A DNA stretch of 59,539 bases, taken from a virus. Below are positions 41,203 to 49,724 of the stretch, piece by piece. Every line of letters begins with the position of its first letter. The first letter of the stretch is position 1. Under the pieces are notes generated by a model. The model was not told the DNA's origin and did no database searches. It saw only the letters and a list, made by a program, of their open reading frames with translations. The translations under genes and the position numbers were made by a program. The stretch spans positions 1-59,539 of IMG/VR virus record IMGVR_UViG_3300030105_003438; one strand, given 5' to 3'.

Positions 41203-41977
41203 AAAACCAATACCAGTATTAGGAGTATTAATTTTAAACGGACCTAAATGGTTACAACGCCAAATTGATTCAGTTGATTACCCAGTAGAAAATTATTTAA
41301 TAATTAATAACAACGGTAAAGGCGAATTAGATGATGATATAAATGCTATGATTAGTAAACCTCATCCGTTTATTAAAAATTTTAAATTAGCAACTATGCC
41401 TTATAATATTGGTTGTGCTGCTGGTTGGAATATGATTATTAAAACGTACATGAATGAGCCTTATTGGATTATAGCTAATCATGATGTTAGTTTTAGTGAA
41501 GGGTTTTTAGAGGAAATGCATGATGCAGCTCAAGATGATACTGTAGGTTTAGTTCATGGTAATGAAGGTGATTTTAAAATAGGTTCATTTGATTTATTTT
41601 TAATTAAAGATTGGGTTGTTCAAAGTCATGGTTTATTTGATGAAAATTTATATCCATGTTACGGTGAAGATAGCGATTATATAATGCGTTTACAAAACAA
41701 TCCAGTGAAACGTGTATGGAATTTAGAACGCGATTATTATCACGGTGAAGGTACTGAGTATTATGAAACTGGAATGAATACTAAAAAGTATAGCCAAGAA
41801 ATGATGGATGGCTTAAATTATTCAAATGAAAAAAACTTTGAATATTTATATAAAAAATGGGGTCCAGGTTGGAGAACTTTAGATAATTGGAAGCATCCAT
41901 TTAATATCGAAGGTTTAGACCCAAGAACAACAATATTTGATTTAGAGTTTTGTAGAGATAAACATTTAGGATTTTAA
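41195..41977 (+). CDS. glycosyltransferase family 2-like
   Basis: A 260-residue protein opening PIPVLGVLILNGPKWLQRQI in pieces, with IANHDVSFSEGF in the place of the D-x-D site and YPCYGEDSDYIMRLQ in the acceptor part, which fits GT-A enzymes of the rhamnosyltransferase type. Overlaps the cytidylyltransferase by 8 bases. Confidence 0.82.
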   Translation: MNKKPIPVLGVLILNGPKWLQRQIDSVDYPVENYLIINNNGKGELDDDINAMISKPHPFIKNFKLATMPYNIGCAAGWNMIIKTYMNEPYWIIANHDVSFSEGFLEEMHDAAQDDTVGLVHGNEGDFKIGSFDLFLIKDWVVQSHGLFDENLYPCYGEDSDYIMRLQNNPVKRVWNLERDYYHGEGTEYYETGMNTKKYSQEMMDGLNYSNEKNFEYLYKKWGPGWRTLDNWKHPFNIEGLDPRTTIFDLEFCRDKHLGF

Positions 41978-41978
41978 T

Positions 41979-42341
41979 ATGAGTAAAACATTTGGATTTG
42001 ATAAATTTGCTATAAGACCTTGGGGTGAATATACAGTATTGTCTGATGATGATAATTGTAAAGTAAAAATGATTAAGGTTAATCCTAATCAGAGATTATC
42101 ATACCAATACCATGATAAACGTAAAGAAAATTGGACAATAGTATCAGGTAATTTGACAATTATATTAGATGATGAAAAGGTGTTTAGATCACCTGGTGAG
42201 TCAATTACAATACCATTAGGAGCTAAACATAGAGCTTGGAATGAAACGGATGAAGAGGTAATATTTATTGAAGTACAAACAGGGACTTACTTTGGTGAGG
42301 ACGATATAATAAGAATAGAAGATGACTATAAAAGAGATTAG
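41979..42341 (+). CDS. cupin of the mannose-6-phosphate isomerase type II family
   Basis: A 120-residue cupin: RPWGEYTVL, YQYHDKRKENWTIVSGN (metal His, Glu) and PLGAKHRAWNET (second His). It matches the C-terminal domain of ManC-type proteins without the pyrophosphorylase domain. It probably isomerises or epimerises a sugar for the neighbouring enzymes. Confidence 0.9.
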   Translation: MSKTFGFDKFAIRPWGEYTVLSDDDNCKVKMIKVNPNQRLSYQYHDKRKENWTIVSGNLTIILDDEKVFRSPGESITIPLGAKHRAWNETDEEVIFIEVQTGTYFGEDDIIRIEDDYKRD

Positions 42342-42456
42342 AAACCAAATCATTTTACTTAAAGGGGTAAACCCTCAAACTGTAGAAGTTAAAATGACAA
42401 TTCAAAAGTTACAACAAGCATATGATGAAGAATTATTACAATCTGGTAAAGATTAA
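42322..42456 (+). CDS. unknown 44-aa protein
   Basis: Starts inside the cupin gene (20 bases overlap). Helical, Lys/Gln-rich (VKMTIQKLQQAYDEELLQ). Not recognised. Confidence 0.5.
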   Translation: MTIKEIRNQIILLKGVNPQTVEVKMTIQKLQQAYDEELLQSGKD

Positions 42457-42646
42457 TGATGAATTACTACAAATAGTAAGGGATTTTGACCCTTATTACT
42501 TCGTAACTGATAAAAATAGTAATCAACTAAACCAGAAATTAATTGGTATGTGGGTTAATTATTTAGGATGTGATCGAGCTGTAAGGCAAGAAGATAGAAT
42601 ATTATTATGTAAAACCATTGAAGAAGCAGTTATAATAGATGTTTAA
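42422..42646 (+). CDS. unknown 74-aa protein
   Basis: Start at 42422 or 42425, inside the previous gene by about 30 bases. FDPYYFVTDKNSNQLNQKLIGMW in pieces; a small alpha/beta protein with no family. It overlaps the next gene by 8 bases. Confidence 0.55.
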   Translation: MMKNYYNLVKINDELLQIVRDFDPYYFVTDKNSNQLNQKLIGMWVNYLGCDRAVRQEDRILLCKTIEEAVIIDV

Positions 42647-43265
42647 ATTAATAAACGGGATTTATTATTCCCAACACAAACTAAAGGTTGACAATGATTA
42701 TTTAATAAATGATATTATTGATCAAAGGGAAAATCCCAAAGATTCAACTGGACAGTCAAGACCTAACCAAAGTGAAATAGACGTTCAACATACGTTTTAC
42801 GAAGACACACCTTTATCAAGCAAGTCTCATGACATGATGACTTTTGCTACACAAAATGTTGTAGATTCAATATTTGGTTCTAATACATTTTCAATAGGTG
42901 AAATATGGGGTCATATTGTTCCACCAGGTGAACAAACTATGATTCATAATCATGAAGAAACTAATTCACCAGGATTATCATTTGTATATTATCCCCATTT
43001 CCCTGAAAATTCAGGTAACTTAGTATTTATAACTAATCTAGATAGAAATAGAATATTATATGAAATAAATTCAACAGCAGGGCATTTATATATTTTTAGT
43101 AGGGATATATTACACTTTACACCTAGAAATGGTTCAAATGTAGATAGAATATCATGTAGTGGAAACTTTACAGCTAAAATGCCATTTATAAAATCACTTG
43201 ATTATGATATTGACTTTGAAAACCCTTATTGGTTATATAGTGGAAGAGAAGGAACTAATAAATAA
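42639..43265 (+). CDS. 2-oxoglutarate/Fe(II) oxygenase (2OG-FeII_Oxy_5-like)
   Basis: A 208-residue oxygenase of the kind called putative 2OG-Fe(II) oxygenase in marine phages. HNHEETNSPGLSFVYY gives the first His and an acid, GHLYIFSRDILHFTPRNG the distal His, and DRISCSGNF the closing strand. Substrate unknown. First of four oxygenases in this stretch. Confidence 0.75.
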   Translation: MFKLINGIYYSQHKLKVDNDYLINDIIDQRENPKDSTGQSRPNQSEIDVQHTFYEDTPLSSKSHDMMTFATQNVVDSIFGSNTFSIGEIWGHIVPPGEQTMIHNHEETNSPGLSFVYYPHFPENSGNLVFITNLDRNRILYEINSTAGHLYIFSRDILHFTPRNGSNVDRISCSGNFTAKMPFIKSLDYDIDFENPYWLYSGREGTNK

Positions 43266-43271
43266 TAAATT

Positions 43272-43880
43272 ATGAAAACTAACTTTATATTAGACAAAAG
43301 TTTAACCCAACCTTTATTAGATTGGATCTTAAACGAAGACAATAGAAAAACACACATTACAGAAAAACCTGAACACGGGGGTCATGTTGTTGCTAGGGAT
43401 TATTTACATATAGTTTCAAATGAGCTATTAGATGATGGTTTTCCATATTCAGATTTAATGGATCTAGGTGATGAAATAATGACAAAATTTGATTTACCTA
43501 TGAGTACTCAAATTGACCCCAATTATGGTTATTTAATTTGCTATTCAGAAGATGGTCATCAAGTACATGAACATAGCGATGCTAATTTTAATGTTGAAGG
43601 ACCAGATGAATTACTAAATGAAGATTTACCATATGATTATTTAGGAGATGTAATACATACTAGATTTAATGTGTTAATATCTAAACCATTAAAAGGAGGT
43701 AATCCCGTAATAAATAAAATTGAATATAAAGTTAAGGAAAATGAAGTATGGAGATGTTTAGCTGGAATACATGAACATTATACTACAAAAGTTGAAAAAG
43801 ACAAACCCAGAGTATTGTTAAGTTTTGGTTATTTTATTGACAAAGACTATGCTTTAAATCAGGGTTGGTATGAAGAATAG
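43272..43880 (+). CDS. 2-oxoglutarate/Fe(II) oxygenase
   Basis: A 202-residue oxygenase: HQVHEHSDANFNV contains H-x-D (HSD), GIHEHYTTKV the distal His and KPRVLLSFGYFI the Arg. Related to prolyl hydroxylase-type enzymes. Six bases after the previous oxygenase. Confidence 0.78.
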   Translation: MKTNFILDKSLTQPLLDWILNEDNRKTHITEKPEHGGHVVARDYLHIVSNELLDDGFPYSDLMDLGDEIMTKFDLPMSTQIDPNYGYLICYSEDGHQVHEHSDANFNVEGPDELLNEDLPYDYLGDVIHTRFNVLISKPLKGGNPVINKIEYKVKENEVWRCLAGIHEHYTTKVEKDKPRVLLSFGYFIDKDYALNQGWYEE

Positions 43881-44211
43881 TTGTTCTTGGTGTACACTAC
43901 CTACAGATATGCCTATAGTATTTTCTGCTGAATCACCCTTATTAGAATGGCTAGAAAAGAAGATTGATAGGCATGCCGTTTTAAATGATGTACATAGAGA
44001 TGATATATGGGGTAATAATGCTGATTGGAGTAAGATTAAATTGGGGAATGATTTTGAAGAGGAATTAGTTCGCTATGATCAATTAATAACAACTATAACA
44101 CGAAAGCATATATGTAAAAAATGCTTAATTGAAGACCAACGTTTATCAAATATACACTACGCAGTTGTTGATGATATAGATGATATAGATATAAATTTTG
44201 AACTAGAATAA
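43870..44211 (+). CDS. unknown zinc-ribbon-like protein
   Basis: A 113-residue protein with C-SW-C near the N-terminus and C-KK-C (HICKKCLIE) near residue 75-80, which could form a zinc ribbon or knuckle. Acidic C-terminal tail. It overlaps the oxygenase upstream by 11 bases. Confidence 0.65.
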   Translation: MKNSCSWCTLPTDMPIVFSAESPLLEWLEKKIDRHAVLNDVHRDDIWGNNADWSKIKLGNDFEEELVRYDQLITTITRKHICKKCLIEDQRLSNIHYAVVDDIDDIDINFELE

Positions 44212-44212
44212 T

Positions 44213-44497
44213 ATGAGATTAAAACAAAAATCAATTAAATTTAAACTGCTTAAGATGCTAGCTTATACTAATAAACTAACATCATATCAAAAATTTGCTT
44301 CACGTATTGGTTATTTTGGAGCAGCGTTTTTAATAGCAGGGCAATGGACTTTAGAGCCTAAACTATTTATAATAGGATTTATATGTGTAATGATACAAAC
44401 GTCATCAAGAAAACAATGGAACTTAGTGTTATTAAACTTAAATGGTTTATTTGCTTGGAGCATTCATTTTATAAAACAACTAGGATACTTAATTTAA
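44213..44497 (+). CDS. small membrane protein
   Basis: A 94-residue protein with a basic N-terminus and two or three hydrophobic segments (RIGYFGAAFLIAGQW, LFIIGFICVMIQ, LNGLFAWSIHFIK). No family recognised. Last gene before the next promoter. Confidence 0.7.
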   Translation: MRLKQKSIKFKLLKMLAYTNKLTSYQKFASRIGYFGAAFLIAGQWTLEPKLFIIGFICVMIQTSSRKQWNLVLLNLNGLFAWSIHFIKQLGYLI

Positions 44498-44512
44498 AAT
44501 TTGTATATTAAA
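44481..44512 (+). promoter_or_regulatory. promoter for the lysyl-hydroxylase-like gene
   Basis: TAGG (44481-44484), 19 bases ending TTTG, TATATTAAA (44504-44512), 18 bases before the ATG at 44531. The leader would be very short. Confidence 0.55.
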
Positions 44513-44530
44513 CATACATAATACAACACA

Positions 44531-45955
44531 ATGACAATAGATTTTATATACGTTATAAGCTTAATAACAGAACCTCACGATATATCTGTTAAAATTAAAG
44601 ATTTAAAAATGAAAACTGATACACCATTTTATGTTGTACCAGCTATTAATGGTTGGGATTTACAAAATGGTAATGCAACATCTCCTTACAAAAAATATAA
44701 CCAAGCTAAGTGGTGGAAATTAGATAGCAACTCAAATGAACCTCAAAATAATTGGTGGAGTAGAGATTTAACTCCAGGTGAAATTGGATGTGGTTTATCA
44801 CATTATTCAACGATTGAAAATGCCTATAATGAGGGATTTGAAAATATATTAATATTAGAAGAGGATTTTTATGGTAATGGTGAAAAATTTCCTGAATGGG
44901 AATTAAATCATTTACTTGATGATTGGAGCATGTGTTATTTAGGTCGTAATCCTATTAGACCAGAAAAAGATATTAAAGTAAATGAAGGTCTTATTCAAAC
45001 AGCATATTCATTTAACGCTCATGCTTATGTGTTATCTAGAAAAGGTATGAAGGAAATTATTGATTCTAATTATTTAACTAATATGATACCTTGGGATGAA
45101 TTTTTACCTGCTATAGCTGGTGTTCATGATAGAGAAGATGCAAATAAATGCTTCCATAATGGGTTTAAACAATATTCATTACCAAAAAATTATATTAATC
45201 AATCAAGTAATTATTCTTCAGATTCATTAACAGAATACACTCCAGATCATGTTAAAGAGGTACAAAACAAACAAGCAGATCCTGCTAATGAAATTGTAAT
45301 ACCACCAAATGACCAAGTAGAAGCGGTTAAACAACAACATAACCCTCAAATATTAAATGTAGATAATTGGGATGAGTGGTGTAATAAATATATTTCATCA
45401 TTTATTTTAAATGAAGAATATGATTTAATAATAGATGAACCGTGTACTCATGTTTATACATTTCCATTCTTTACTAAAGCATTTTGTGATGAATTAATAG
45501 AATTAGGTGAACATTTTGATTGGACAAATGACAGACATGAATTTTATCCTACAACAGACAATTTACTTGAAGTATTAGGCATGCAAGGCATTTATAATAG
45601 AGTAATTAATCAATTTGTCAGACCATTAGCAATATACAAATTTAAATTAGATGGTAAATCATGGGATGAATTAAACGATGAATCATTTATTATTAGGTAT
45701 AAGCCTGAAGAACAAGCACATTTAGGATTACATCATGATCATAGTCATATAACAACTTTAGTTAACTTAAATCCAGGTGAATTTAAAGGTGGAGGTACAT
45801 ATTTTGAAAAATATAGATGTAATGTTAATCCAAAAGAAATAGGTGTAATGACATTACATCCAGGAAATATAACACATAAACATGGTGCTAGACCAGTAAC
45901 AGAAGGTACTAGATATGTAGTTGTAAGTTTTATTAGAGGCAAAAGCGACATTTAA
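44531..45955 (+). CDS. family 25 glycosyltransferase fused to a lysyl-hydroxylase-type oxygenase
   Basis: A 474-residue two-domain enzyme. Residues about 1-230 are a family 25 glycosyltransferase (GEIGCGLSHYSTIENA, ILILEEDFY, FNAHAYVLSRKG). After a linker, residues about 305-474 are a 2-oxoglutarate oxygenase with HHDHSH at 401-406 (H-x-D), GGGTYFEKYRC, and HPGNITHKHGARP with Arg461 in GTRYVVVSFI. These motifs closely match animal procollagen lysyl hydroxylases (PLOD), which hydroxylate collagen lysine and add sugars to it. Mimivirus L230 has a similar double activity. No Gly-x-y collagen-like repeat was found in this window. It probably hydroxylates and glycosylates a phage or host protein; this is inferred. 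Confidence 0.88.
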   Translation: MTIDFIYVISLITEPHDISVKIKDLKMKTDTPFYVVPAINGWDLQNGNATSPYKKYNQAKWWKLDSNSNEPQNNWWSRDLTPGEIGCGLSHYSTIENAYNEGFENILILEEDFYGNGEKFPEWELNHLLDDWSMCYLGRNPIRPEKDIKVNEGLIQTAYSFNAHAYVLSRKGMKEIIDSNYLTNMIPWDEFLPAIAGVHDREDANKCFHNGFKQYSLPKNYINQSSNYSSDSLTEYTPDHVKEVQNKQADPANEIVIPPNDQVEAVKQQHNPQILNVDNWDEWCNKYISSFILNEEYDLIIDEPCTHVYTFPFFTKAFCDELIELGEHFDWTNDRHEFYPTTDNLLEVLGMQGIYNRVINQFVRPLAIYKFKLDGKSWDELNDESFIIRYKPEEQAHLGLHHDHSHITTLVNLNPGEFKGGGTYFEKYRCNVNPKEIGVMTLHPGNITHKHGARPVTEGTRYVVVSFIRGKSDI

Positions 45956-45965
45956 ATAATACAAT

Positions 45966-46550
45966 ATGATAGTAATAGACGATTTTATTAAGGACGAACG
46001 GTTATTAGAGATAATATCTGGTGATGAAACATTCTTTGGACCAAATGGAGATTTCATGTGGTGGGATGGTTGGTGGAATAAAGAGCCAATCACTAAAAAA
46101 CAACATTTAATTAAAAATATTTGGTCAAGTAATAGTGTACCTGCAATTAGTAATTTAGTAGGGTTTGAATATTGGACAGGAATTTATGGTCCAGATCAAG
46201 CAAATAAAGATTTAGGACCACATTATGATAAAGATGAATTACATTGGGCTAGAACAGGTGGTCAAGAAGATGGTGAAGTAATTAGACCAATAATTGGAAC
46301 AGTATATTATCCAAAACCAATGGATATAGATGGTGGTTACTTAGAGATATTTAGTAAGGGTGAAGACAATGAGCCAGAACGTATACAACCAGTTTATAAT
46401 AGGTTAGTAATATTTGATGCAGGTAATCATAAACATAAAGTAACAGAAGTAACACGTGGAATAAGATATGCTATAGCAATTAATTTATGGCAGTCAACAT
46501 TATTAGCAGCTCAAGAAGGCTCAATGACAATAGAAAAACATAATTGGTAA
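45966..46550 (+). CDS. 2-oxoglutarate/Fe(II) oxygenase
   Basis: A 194-residue oxygenase. LGPHYDKDELHW gives H-x-D, NRLVIFDAGNHKHKV the distal His, and TRGIRYAIAINLW the Arg. Not the same type as the fused domain, though GIRYAIAINLW resembles its final strand. It lies 10 bases after the fusion gene; its end is the start of the next gene. Confidence 0.8.
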   Translation: MIVIDDFIKDERLLEIISGDETFFGPNGDFMWWDGWWNKEPITKKQHLIKNIWSSNSVPAISNLVGFEYWTGIYGPDQANKDLGPHYDKDELHWARTGGQEDGEVIRPIIGTVYYPKPMDIDGGYLEIFSKGEDNEPERIQPVYNRLVIFDAGNHKHKVTEVTRGIRYAIAINLWQSTLLAAQEGSMTIEKHNW

Positions 46551-46684
46551 TGGAACAGAGTAATGGTAATCAACAAGTTAATAATGAGCGTGAAGCAATT
46601 AACTCGAAGATAGAAAATTATAAAGTATTAGGTAAAAGTAAGCAGGTTATTTGGAATAAATTAAGACGATATCGTACAATTTGA
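46550..46684 (+). CDS. unknown 44-aa protein
   Basis: Starts in the stop of the oxygenase gene. Charged N-terminus (EQSNGNQQVNNERE), basic C-terminus (KLRRYRTI). Overlaps the acetyltransferase start by 4 bases. Confidence 0.5.
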   Translation: MEQSNGNQQVNNEREAINSKIENYKVLGKSKQVIWNKLRRYRTI

Positions 46685-47097
46685 TTGAATTAAAAGACAT
46701 AACAATAGATGATCTAATCGAGTTATTAGAAATAAGAAATTATGCTTCAACTAGAAGTATGTTAGAAAATGATACTAAATTTACGTTAGCAGAATGTTAT
46801 GAGTGGTTTATTAAAACAAAACCACAATGGAAAATGATAAGCTATAATGATAATCCAAACATAGGTTACATTAGAATAGATGACGACATGATTGGAATTG
46901 ATATACATCCAGATCTTAGAAAACGAGGTATAGCAAGGCAAGCATATGAACAAATATTGCCAACAAAGGATAAATGGCGCTTATGGGTATTTGAAGACAA
47001 CCATGCTAAACAATTATATTTAGAGTTAGGGTTTATATCAACAGGCGAATCTAAATTAGTAAGGGATAAACAATATATAGAAATGATTAAACAATGA
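46681..47097 (+). CDS. GNAT family N-acetyltransferase
   Basis: A 138-residue acetyltransferase with a TTG start at 46681. The acetyl-CoA motif is IDIHPDLRKRGIARQAYEQI, here from about residue 76, and the later DNHAKQLYLELGF is the second family motif. It may acetylate an amino sugar, in line with the nearby sugar genes. It overlaps the next gene by 4 bases. Confidence 0.8.
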   Translation: MIELKDITIDDLIELLEIRNYASTRSMLENDTKFTLAECYEWFIKTKPQWKMISYNDNPNIGYIRIDDDMIGIDIHPDLRKRGIARQAYEQILPTKDKWRLWVFEDNHAKQLYLELGFISTGESKLVRDKQYIEMIKQ

Positions 47098-48284
47098 AGA
47101 TAATATTCTACACAGGTTATAGTAAAGACAAGTGGAACAAACAAACTTGGGAATCACAAGGCATAGGTGGTAGTGAGTATTGTGTTATTAAGTTAGCAGA
47201 GTATTTAGCTAAAGAAGGCCATAAGGTTGTTGTAACAGGTAATGTAGAAGGTTGTTACATGAATAAAGTAACATATATAGACTACGAAGCGATATTAAAC
47301 AAAGGCAACGAACGTGGATCTAATAGTATAGCATTTACTAATTTTGATATAGCAATAGGAGTTAACTACATTCATTACATAGAGGCTCTAAACGAAGCAT
47401 GTATTTCATATAAAAAGTCATTATTTTGGATGCACAACACGGATTTCCATGATTTCTTTAAGGGCAATAAAATGGATAATGCACGTGATATACTTGGGAG
47501 TGAAAACATGGATGGAATCATATGTGTAAGTGAGTGGCAACGCGAGTATATCAAAAAAGAATATTCAAGCTCTTTTATACACAACAACACAGATGTTAAT
47601 ACGTATATACACGTTATGAGCAATGCAATCGATTTAGGCGATTGGAAGGATGTTGATGAAATAAAGGTTAAGGACAGAATCATATATTCGAGTGCAACGG
47701 ATAGAGGATTGGATGCATTATTGGAAATGTTCCCAAGGCTTAGAGCTAACAATCCAAATTTAACGTTGCATGTTTGTACTCCACCTTATAGTGATAAATG
47801 GGGTTATAATGTTCCGGAAATGGATGGTTTAAAGTGGTTAGGAGCGTTATCGCCTAAGAAGCTATATGCAGAGATATCTAAGGCAGAGTATTGGTTATAT
47901 CCAAGTACGTATCCAGAGACATTTTGTATTAGCGCTTTAGAGATGATGGCAGGTGGAGTTAAGATGCTATCAACGAACACAGGTAATTTGGATAACTTGA
48001 TTACACCGTTTGCTAATATTATAGATTTAGAGTCTGTCGAGGCATATGGAATCAAACGCATGGAGGATGTCGTTAGAGGAGATATCCAGAATAAAACAAT
48101 AACGGCGATGAGTAGGAATATGGGTACGTGTAGTGAGGATAAGCAATATCACTATGAATGGTATCGTAAGTCAATGAACGCTAAAAAATGGATACAATTT
48201 CAAACGTGGGAAATTCGAGTACACGATTGGTTAAATATGTTGGAGGATATGGTTCCTTCGAGTCAACAAGTAAAATATAAATAG
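47094..48284 (+). CDS. glycosyltransferase family 4 (GT-B fold)
   Basis: A 396-residue enzyme. GIGGSEYCVIKLAEYL forms the N-terminal donor loop; STYPETFCISALEMMAGG gives the E-x7-E motif. Normal length. Base use here is less AT-biased than in the genes further left, with more CG pairs (for example GAACGTGGATC), as the sequence enters the 48-50 kb region. Confidence 0.9.
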   Translation: MKIIFYTGYSKDKWNKQTWESQGIGGSEYCVIKLAEYLAKEGHKVVVTGNVEGCYMNKVTYIDYEAILNKGNERGSNSIAFTNFDIAIGVNYIHYIEALNEACISYKKSLFWMHNTDFHDFFKGNKMDNARDILGSENMDGIICVSEWQREYIKKEYSSSFIHNNTDVNTYIHVMSNAIDLGDWKDVDEIKVKDRIIYSSATDRGLDALLEMFPRLRANNPNLTLHVCTPPYSDKWGYNVPEMDGLKWLGALSPKKLYAEISKAEYWLYPSTYPETFCISALEMMAGGVKMLSTNTGNLDNLITPFANIIDLESVEAYGIKRMEDVVRGDIQNKTITAMSRNMGTCSEDKQYHYEWYRKSMNAKKWIQFQTWEIRVHDWLNMLEDMVPSSQQVKYK

Positions 48285-48286
48285 TT

Positions 48287-48436
48287 ATGAGTAGAAATTC
48301 AATGAAGAATAACATCGAGACATTACAATCGTGGTTAAAGGGTAGAGGTAAGTTAACGTCTACACCAACACCCGTTCAAAAACAGCATGCTAAACAAGCG
48401 TCTCAACCACGGTTCATTAAGGGTATGAAACGTTAA
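48287..48436 (+). CDS. unknown basic 49-aa protein
   Basis: Ser/Lys/Gln-rich protein (SRNSMKNNIETLQSW, KQASQPRFIKGMKR) two bases after the glycosyltransferase. Probably nucleic-acid or protein binding; not recognised. It is the last + strand gene before the large non-coding region. Confidence 0.55.
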   Translation: MSRNSMKNNIETLQSWLKGRGKLTSTPTPVQKQHAKQASQPRFIKGMKR

Positions 48437-48441
48437 TGTAT

Positions 48442-48531
48442 GCGTTTTAATCGCGCTGGATAATTATTCAATGACGTGTGCTTGGTTCAAGAGCGACGCG
48501 TTTAAATCGCATTATACACCGTTTAAAACGC
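48442..48531. repeat. iteron-like repeats (GCGTTTWAATCGC)
   Basis: GCGTTTTAATCGC at 48442-48454, GCGTTTAAATCGC at 48498-48510, and CCGTTTAAAACGC at 48519-48531, which reads GCGTTTTAAACGG on the other strand. Two direct copies and one inverted within 90 bases. Confidence 0.45.
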
Positions 48532-48852
48532 ATGTAAGCATACAACATTAAGCATAGATTGTGTACGTGTGGAAAACTAACCATACGTATGTCCAAAGAT
48601 ATGTAGATTGGTCACTATTGATATTAGAATATATCGATATGTGACCTTTTCTATGCATGGTATGTGAAGTGATATGAGGCGTGTGTTAACCCCTTGATGG
48701 CTCGCCCAAGTGATTTTCGACTTACGTTAAAGTATATATGAACACGTGGTGAACAATGGGGATACTGCAATGTGTGCACGTGGAGGAAATTTAATACATG
48801 AATTATTCACATTAAGCAACGATGACACGTGGGGATACTACAAGGCCCGCGG

Positions 48853-48872
48853 GTTCATAACCGTTCATAACG
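48853..48872. repeat. tandem 10-base repeat GTTCATAACC/GTTCATAACG
   Basis: GTTCATAAC at 48853-48861 and again at 48863-48871, one base apart. A related GTTCATAT-like word is not repeated. Lies in the middle of the non-coding region. Confidence 0.4.
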
Positions 48873-49254
48873 AAATATGCAACGACATTTGGCTACCGTA
48901 AATGGGGGATATGGCAATGCTATGTACTTATGCTATACCAGCAACAATACTACAACGTACTTACAACAATAATACACCGACGGTAATAAAGTAATATAAC
49001 GTGATGTTCACCGCGGTGGTACTTACTGGATATTATATATTATATATGGTGGTTATGTCGTCCGTATGCCGTACCGCCGCCATATGCGTATCATATCCCA
49101 TGCGCGGTACTGTCCATCGACGCGTGTATATATGAAGAAAGGGTTGGTGGTGATTTATAGCTCGAACACGTATCTCCACATCGATTGGTATATACTTATA
49201 TAGTCGACTATGATTAGATAGTTATATATGTATAGGAATAACAATATACGCAAT

Positions 49255-49467
49255 ATGGCATCAAAATTAAAGCCGTCCGTGAAGAAAGTAATAAAGGACG
49301 CAAGAGGTAGAAATACTAACAAGTGGGAATGGATACATTATACTCCAGCCGCAACTCGAACGGAGGAATTAAACGAATTATACTTAAAGCTACCACGTAA
49401 GAGAGGTGTGATAGCGGTAGAGCTATTAAAAAGGGGTGTTGTTTTGCCCGTTTTGGCAAAAAAGTAG
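49255..49467 (+). CDS. unknown basic 70-aa protein
   Basis: Start at ATG 49255 (an in-frame ATG at 49228 is possible). Lys/Arg-rich (KLKPSVKKVIKDARGRN). It faces the minus-strand genes and ends 7 bases from the next stop; ATATCTAGATAT at 49471-49482 covers the join. Confidence 0.55.
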   Translation: MASKLKPSVKKVIKDARGRNTNKWEWIHYTPAATRTEELNELYLKLPRKRGVIAVELLKRGVVLPVLAKK

Positions 49468-49474
49468 GAAATAT

Positions 49475-49723
49475 CTAGATATCGAAATCGTCTTCCGCAA
49501 TAATTTTCGGATCCGGGCCAGGTATATACGATTCAGTAATGTATTGTATACCATCCCATACTTCGTATGTTATTATATCGTATGATTTAATATCTCTATT
49601 ACGAGCGTACTGTTCTAGCGTCCAATCTATTCGGTCGGTAGAGATATTCACCGTTACCATTGTATCGTCCATGTTAGTGTACGTTATCTGATATTCTACG
49701 ATATCGAATGTTTTATTTCCCAT
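49475..49723 (-). CDS. unknown 82-aa protein
   Basis: An acidic beta-rich protein (DIVEYQITYTNMDDTMVTVNI). No family recognised. Last gene of the minus-strand operon that starts at 50459. Confidence 0.6.
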   Translation of the reverse strand: MGNKTFDIVEYQITYTNMDDTMVTVNISTDRIDWTLEQYARNRDIKSYDIITYEVWDGIQYITESYIPGPDPKIIAEDDFDI

Positions 49724-49724
49724 G

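Larger units (their letters stand above)
48437..49254. other. non-coding repeat- and CpG-rich region, candidate origin
   Basis: About 800 bases without a convincing gene on either strand. It differs from the rest in having many CG, ACGT and ATATAT words (ten ACGT by eye). It holds three copies of GCGTTTWAATCGC-like sequence, a tandem GTTCATAAC pair, two GGGGATACTRCAA copies and AT-rich blocks such as ATTATATATTATATATGG. These are features of replication origins or regulatory hubs, but no function is shown. The next genes on the right are on the minus strand. Confidence 0.5.

Noticed and set aside
44531-45955. Collagen-like substrate within this window
   Set aside because: No Gly-x-y repeat was found in any of the translated genes; the substrate, if collagen-like, is outside the window.
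46651-46683. TTGG-N20-TACAATTTG promoter before the acetyltransferase
   Set aside because: Spacing is 20 and the -7 box is poor; the transcript would start inside the gene that follows.
48889-48920. TTTGGCTACCG resembling the -33 region of other promoters
   Set aside because: No TATATTTAC-like -7 box follows at 19 bases; it may be a decayed promoter, and is not called.
49442-49461. Inverted repeat TTTTGCC/GGCAAAA as terminator
   Set aside because: No T-run follows on either strand, and it lies within the end of a coding gene.
49471-49482. Palindrome ATATCTAGATAT between convergent genes
   Set aside because: A perfect 12-base palindrome but short and AT-rich; no function can be claimed.
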